A stretch of 64,000 nt of DNA from Xanthobacter agilis (lineage in GTDB: Bacteria; Pseudomonadota; Alphaproteobacteria; Rhizobiales; Xanthobacteraceae), in the NCBI RefSeq assembly GCF_021730435.1, contig NZ_JABWGX010000015.1, forward strand, positions 61,199 through 125,198, written 5' to 3'. The notes under the pieces are model-generated. The model saw nothing but the letters and a program-made list of their open reading frames with translations. It did not search any database and was not told where the DNA came from. The position numbers and the translations under genes are program-made. Shown here piece by piece: positions 63,935 through 64,000 of this stretch. The stretch's first letter is position 1, and each line of letters begins with the position of its first letter.

Positions 63935-64000
63935 CTCGGCCCTAAAGGCCGAGCTCCGGCCAACACCGGCCGATGACTTGCCACCCGGGCGGGGGGGGGG
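63935..64000. other. Window end with a small hairpin and a G10 run
   Basis: CTCGGCC (63935-63941) pairs with GGCCGAG (63947-63953) around a 5-nt loop. The window then ends with ten consecutive G (63991-64000). No gene is visible. The homopolymer may mark a contig end or a sequencing artefact. Confidence 0.4.

Overview
This is a very GC-rich window with dense, mostly operonic coding in the style of an alphaproteobacterium of the order Hyphomicrobiales. The order ruvA-ruvB-ybgC-tolQRAB-pal-cpoB-tilS-ftsH is typical of that group. A lanthanide-type methanol dehydrogenase, several ABC importers and molybdenum hydroxylases fit a metabolically versatile soil or water bacterium, perhaps of the Xanthobacteraceae. 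The family-level guess is inference only.

Layout. 1-11.9 kb is conserved housekeeping: Holliday-junction helicase (ruvAB), the Tol-Pal envelope system, tilS and ftsH, closed by a strong terminator. 11.9-13.0 kb is non-coding and holds a degenerate two-copy tandem repeat of about 154 bp. 13.0-17.9 kb is a ytcA-mdtNOP-like tripartite efflux operon with a FUSC-family inner-membrane component, followed by an unknown membrane protein. 18.8-30.2 kb is a single-direction catabolic and transport operon behind a near-consensus sigma-54 promoter and a perfect 22-bp palindrome. It encodes an amidohydrolase, a formamidase-like hydrolase, a three-subunit molybdenum hydroxylase whose 2Fe-2S subunit is fused to a CoxG domain, and a complete branched-chain-amino-acid-type ABC importer. 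The set suggests uptake and breakdown of an unidentified N-containing (probably heterocyclic or amide) compound.

30.3-31.05 kb on the minus strand is a graveyard of collapsed genes: pieces of a MarR regulator, a substrate-binding protein and an ABC ATPase. It is followed by a globin-coupled diguanylate cyclase (31.3-32.6 kb) and an AT-rich gap. 33.1-40.5 kb holds a LysR regulator divergent from a polar-amino-acid-type ABC importer, an M20-family ureido hydrolase, a beta-alanine-pyruvate-type aminotransferase and an XRE-cupin regulator. These look like the last steps of a reductive-pyrimidine-type or beta-amino-acid pathway.

40.6-44.2 kb is a lower-GC, gene-poor island with two sulfotransferase-like proteins and a hexapeptide acyltransferase, together with a possible transposase scrap and a C14G6 homopolymer. 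It is probably acquired and probably modifies the cell surface. 44.5-50.9 kb is a full cytochrome bd operon, cydA-cydB-(extended)cydX-cydD-cydC. 51-64 kb contains an ABC-F ATPase, a secreted alpha/beta hydrolase, a small secreted protein, an RND efflux adaptor and pump, an NCS2 purine/pyrimidine permease with an unusual C-terminal domain, a XoxF-type PQQ dehydrogenase and a YbaK-type deacylase. No tRNA, rRNA, CRISPR array or intact mobile element was seen.
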